Assembly: GCA_947247005.1 (NCBI GenBank)
Contig: OX365952.1
Span: forward strand, 51,254,722-51,318,721
Length of the DNA stretch: 64,000 bases
Direction of reading: 5' to 3'
DNA from: Spisula solida
Lineage: Eukaryota; Mollusca; Bivalvia; Venerida; Mactridae
The first letter of the stretch is position 1, and each line of letters opens with the position of its first letter. The translations under genes were made by a program, and so were the position numbers. Under the pieces are notes generated by a model. That model saw nothing but the letters and a program-made list of their open reading frames with translations. It made no database searches and was not told the DNA's origin. Positions 61,364-64,000 of this stretch are shown here, piece after piece.

Positions 61364-61588
61364 CTTCCGGTGATCGCAATAAGTCGTACACGTTGACTTG
61401 TAAATTAAACTCTCAACAAATCACACAGTAACCGGAAGAAACAGGTGTATTTGCTCGCAATAAGACATACCAGTTTAATTGTATTGTCTCTCAATAAGTC
61501 ATACAGTCACCGGAAGTTACAGGTGCGTTTGCTCGAAATAAATAAGTCATACATGTTGAATTGTATTGTCTGCCATTAAGTCATACAG
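61364..61588. repeat. Three degenerate ~77-bp tandem units, copy B
   Basis: Same array as 48,244-48,467, with an extra 'aata' in the third unit (gctcgaaataaataagtc). Inherited through the duplication. Confidence 0.6.
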
Positions 61589-61830
61589 TGATGTGGTTTT
61601 TATGCTGTGGAGTAAGGTGCTTTGGTATCATTCTTAAACGTCCAAACCCGCAAATGCCAACAAATTGTCAATATTTAATGACCGGATTCTGTCCACTTCA
61701 TTGTAAGGACATGTTGGTGGTCTACCGGTGTTACGACGCTGTTGATGGTGTTTGTTATAAAAGGGAAACAACCGTGTTTATAAACACTCCTATGCTAGAA
61801 ACAGTTACCCTCCGGAAATGTTGGGATTAA
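61561..61830 (+). CDS. Cysteine-rich small ORF or terminal exon, copy B
   Basis: Counterpart of 48,440-48,709 with the same 89-codon frame, TAA and downstream AATAAA. Two residues differ (I to M and P to L). The I to M change creates an in-frame ATG (ATG TGG TTT TTA) followed by a hydrophobic run, so copy B alone could start here. Function unknown. Confidence 0.35.
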   Translation: MYCLPLSHTVMWFLCCGVRCFGIILKRPNPQMPTNCQYLMTGFCPLHCKDMLVVYRCYDAVDGVCYKRETTVFINTPMLETVTLRKCWD

Positions 61831-61974
61831 TGTAATGGACATTTAAATATAGGAAAGCGAACAATATAAACCATGTAATTCAGTTGACATAATTATGGAT
61901 AAAACATGATGAGTAAGTTAAATAAAGTGGTGGATTTAATACTAGTACTAGTAGACTTTGGGACGTAACGTGAT

Positions 61975-63763
61975 CTACAATCAGTCTGGTTGATGTATAG
62001 AATACGGATTTGTGTGGAATATCAAACATGCATAAACTATCAACCTAATTGATCCAGACAGTGATAAAACATCAAAATCGTTCTGGAAGTACATTAAATC
62101 ACGTAAACAAGACACTGTTAGCATTGGTACATTAAAAAGTAACGGAAATATTGCTGAAAGCGCAAAGGACAAGCGGAAATGTTAAACAACCAAATTTGCA
62201 GCGTTTTTACTAAGGAAAACTTGGATTACATTCCGGACAAAGGACAGTCACCTCAAAAGTCAATGCCTAAGATCCATGTGACTTCAAACGGAGTAATCAA
62301 ATGCATACAAAGACTGAACCCAGCAAAAGCAACTGGACCAGACAAGATGCCAATCCTTGTGTTAAAAGAAACCGTCAATGAAATAGCACCAATATTGCGA
62401 AGCATTTTCCAACAATCGTTAGATACATCAGAAATACCCCCAGACTGGTAGAACGCTAACATCGTTCCTATATTCAAAAAAGGGGACCGGTCAAAACCAT
62501 CCAACTATCGACCAGTTAGCCTCACAGCCGTAGCATCCAAAATGCTTGAACACATCGTAGTATCACAAATTATGGACCACCTCGATAGGAACTCCATCTT
62601 ACATGAAAACCAACATGGTGTCAGAGCTCACCGCTCCTGTGAATCACAACTACTACGACATCACCAGGAGTATGAACCAGGGTCATCAGGTTGATATGGC
62701 CCTTCTTGACTTTTCAAAGGCATTTGATAAAGTTTCACATCAACGCCTGTCCTGTTATGGAATAAGAGGAGACACCAATAGTTGGATAAACAACTTCCTT
62801 AGTGGTCGTTTACAACAGGTCATCGTAGATGGTGAATCTTCTGCAGCATCGGTAGTCACGCCTGGAGTACCCCAGGGTACAGTTCTTGGACCTTCATTAT
62901 TTCTATTGTTCATTAATGATATTGCATCTGGAATAAACTCAACAATAAGACTCTTTGCGGATGACTGCGTAGTCTACCGCCCAATAATTACAAATGAGGA
63001 GCACAACATTCTACAAGATGATCTTAATAAACTTGTCAACTGGAGTGACACTTGGCAAATGGAGTTCAATGTCGATATATGTGCTGTAATGAACATAACA
63101 ACAAAAAAGAAGAAATCAGAATTTGAATGCAAGATGAAAGATCAAACTGTCCAAGTAGTTAAACACCATCCATACCTCGGAGTCGAACTGACCGATAATA
63201 TGAAGTACAACTTACACATCGACAGTATAACTAGTAAAGCTTCAAGTGTCCTGGGATTCATCAAACGTAACCTCAGACATTGCCCTAAAGTCGTCAAGGA
63301 AAGAGCATACCAATCACTTGTAAGGCCCAAACCCGAATATAGTTCATCAATATGGAATCCTAAACAAGTAACACATATCAAACAAATTGAGCAAATTCAG
63401 AGAAATGCTGCAAGATTCGTCTTGAATAAACCTTTCAACCACAACAAGCCTGATAGCGTTACATCAATGTTACAGAAATTACAATGGCCATCACTGGAAC
63501 AGCGTCGCTCAACATCAGACGTAATTCTTATGTACAAAATTGTTAACAACCTAGTGGCAGTACCAGCATTATATCTACCTCTACGATCGTCAAGATACAC
63601 AGAATCAGTTAGATTTGTGACATACCACTGCAGATTAACAGTATACCAACATTCGTTCTTTCCTAGAACTGTCATCCCTTGGAACAGCCTACCTACAAGG
63701 GTCAGCAACCTTGATAGCCTGATCAGCTTTAAACAGGCCGTTCAGCCAATTATGAAGATGTAA
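61975..63763 (+). pseudogene. Non-LTR retrotransposon reverse transcriptase, 5'-truncated, copy B
   Basis: Same element as 48,880-50,640, copied with the segment. It keeps the 62,630-62,680 frameshift seen in copy A but has its own TAG at 62449-62451 (lysine codon AAG in copy A) and a small indel near 62,172. Its C-terminal half reads through to 63763, including the W-N-S-L-P end motif, so the premature TGA of copy A arose after duplication. Confidence 0.85.
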
Positions 63764-64000
63764 TTGTTTGAAGAATTGTACAGTGTATAAACATGTAAAG
63801 ACGTTAGTTTTAAGTTCACAGTTCAAAATCCCTGGTTATTATGTCTACGAAGTGGATTTTGACGAGTAACAAAGTCGAAGTAGAAGTAGAAAGTATATAC
63901 AGTATTCATAGATGCATGTCAGCTAGAGGATTCAGTATTTACATATTTTGACGAATGCATTTTCTAAAAGTTCTTTTATCTTATATCAGTCATATGTGAA

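Larger units (their letters stand above)
54131..64000. repeat. Segmental duplication, copy B (cut by window end)
   Basis: Direct-orientation partner of 43,247-50,930, about 10.9 kb downstream. It lacks the 810-base block present in copy A, gains about 28 bases near 57,708-57,736, and carries a 3.1-kb non-LTR element at 57,757-60,893. The match continues to base 64,000, so the true end is outside the window. The 50.93-54.13 kb interval separates the two copies. Confidence 0.9.

Overview
The window is AT-rich animal nuclear DNA. The genes are split by spliceosomal introns with consensus GT/AG borders, and most of the length is interspersed repeats. Three things point to a mollusc, most likely a bivalve: a coiled-coil C1q-domain gene in a recent duplication, tRNA-derived SINEs and many small terminal-inverted-repeat (TIR) elements, and repeats carrying a 'gagttatggccctttg'-type motif. 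The species cannot be told from the sequence, and the bivalve call is an inference.

Layout. 1-9.8 kb is repeat-rich and I see no gene in it. 9,791-17,175 (+) is a complete six-exon gene for a 335-residue type I membrane protein with EGF-like modules; its introns hold several DNA-transposon relics. 20,549-21,000 (-) holds one or two exons of a small membrane protein. 21.6-24.3 kb is a 29-bp minisatellite with a roughly 378-bp non-repeat block occurring twice inside it. 26,260-31,485 (-) is a complete four-exon gene for a 166-residue secreted protein with a WWVDRGC motif. 31.5-43 kb is gene-poor and full of MITEs, SINEs and dispersed repeats.

43.25 kb to the right edge is a segmental duplication. 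Copy A starts at about 43,247 and copy B at about 54,131, and B runs off the window. Each copy holds a two-exon C1q-domain gene on the minus strand (45,431-47,187 and 55,506-57,170), a small cysteine-rich ORF facing away from it on the plus strand (48,440-48,709 and 61,561-61,830), and the same decayed non-LTR retrotransposon 3' part (about 48.9-50.6 and 62.0-63.8 kb). A second non-LTR element (57,757-60,893) is found only in copy B. The duplication therefore gives a relative order of events: first LINE inserted and frameshifted, segment duplicated, separate stop codons gained in each copy, second LINE inserted in copy B.

The gene models were built by hand from splice signals and reading-frame phase. 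All three multi-exon models close in phase at every junction, which is the strongest support here. No RNA data or database search was available.
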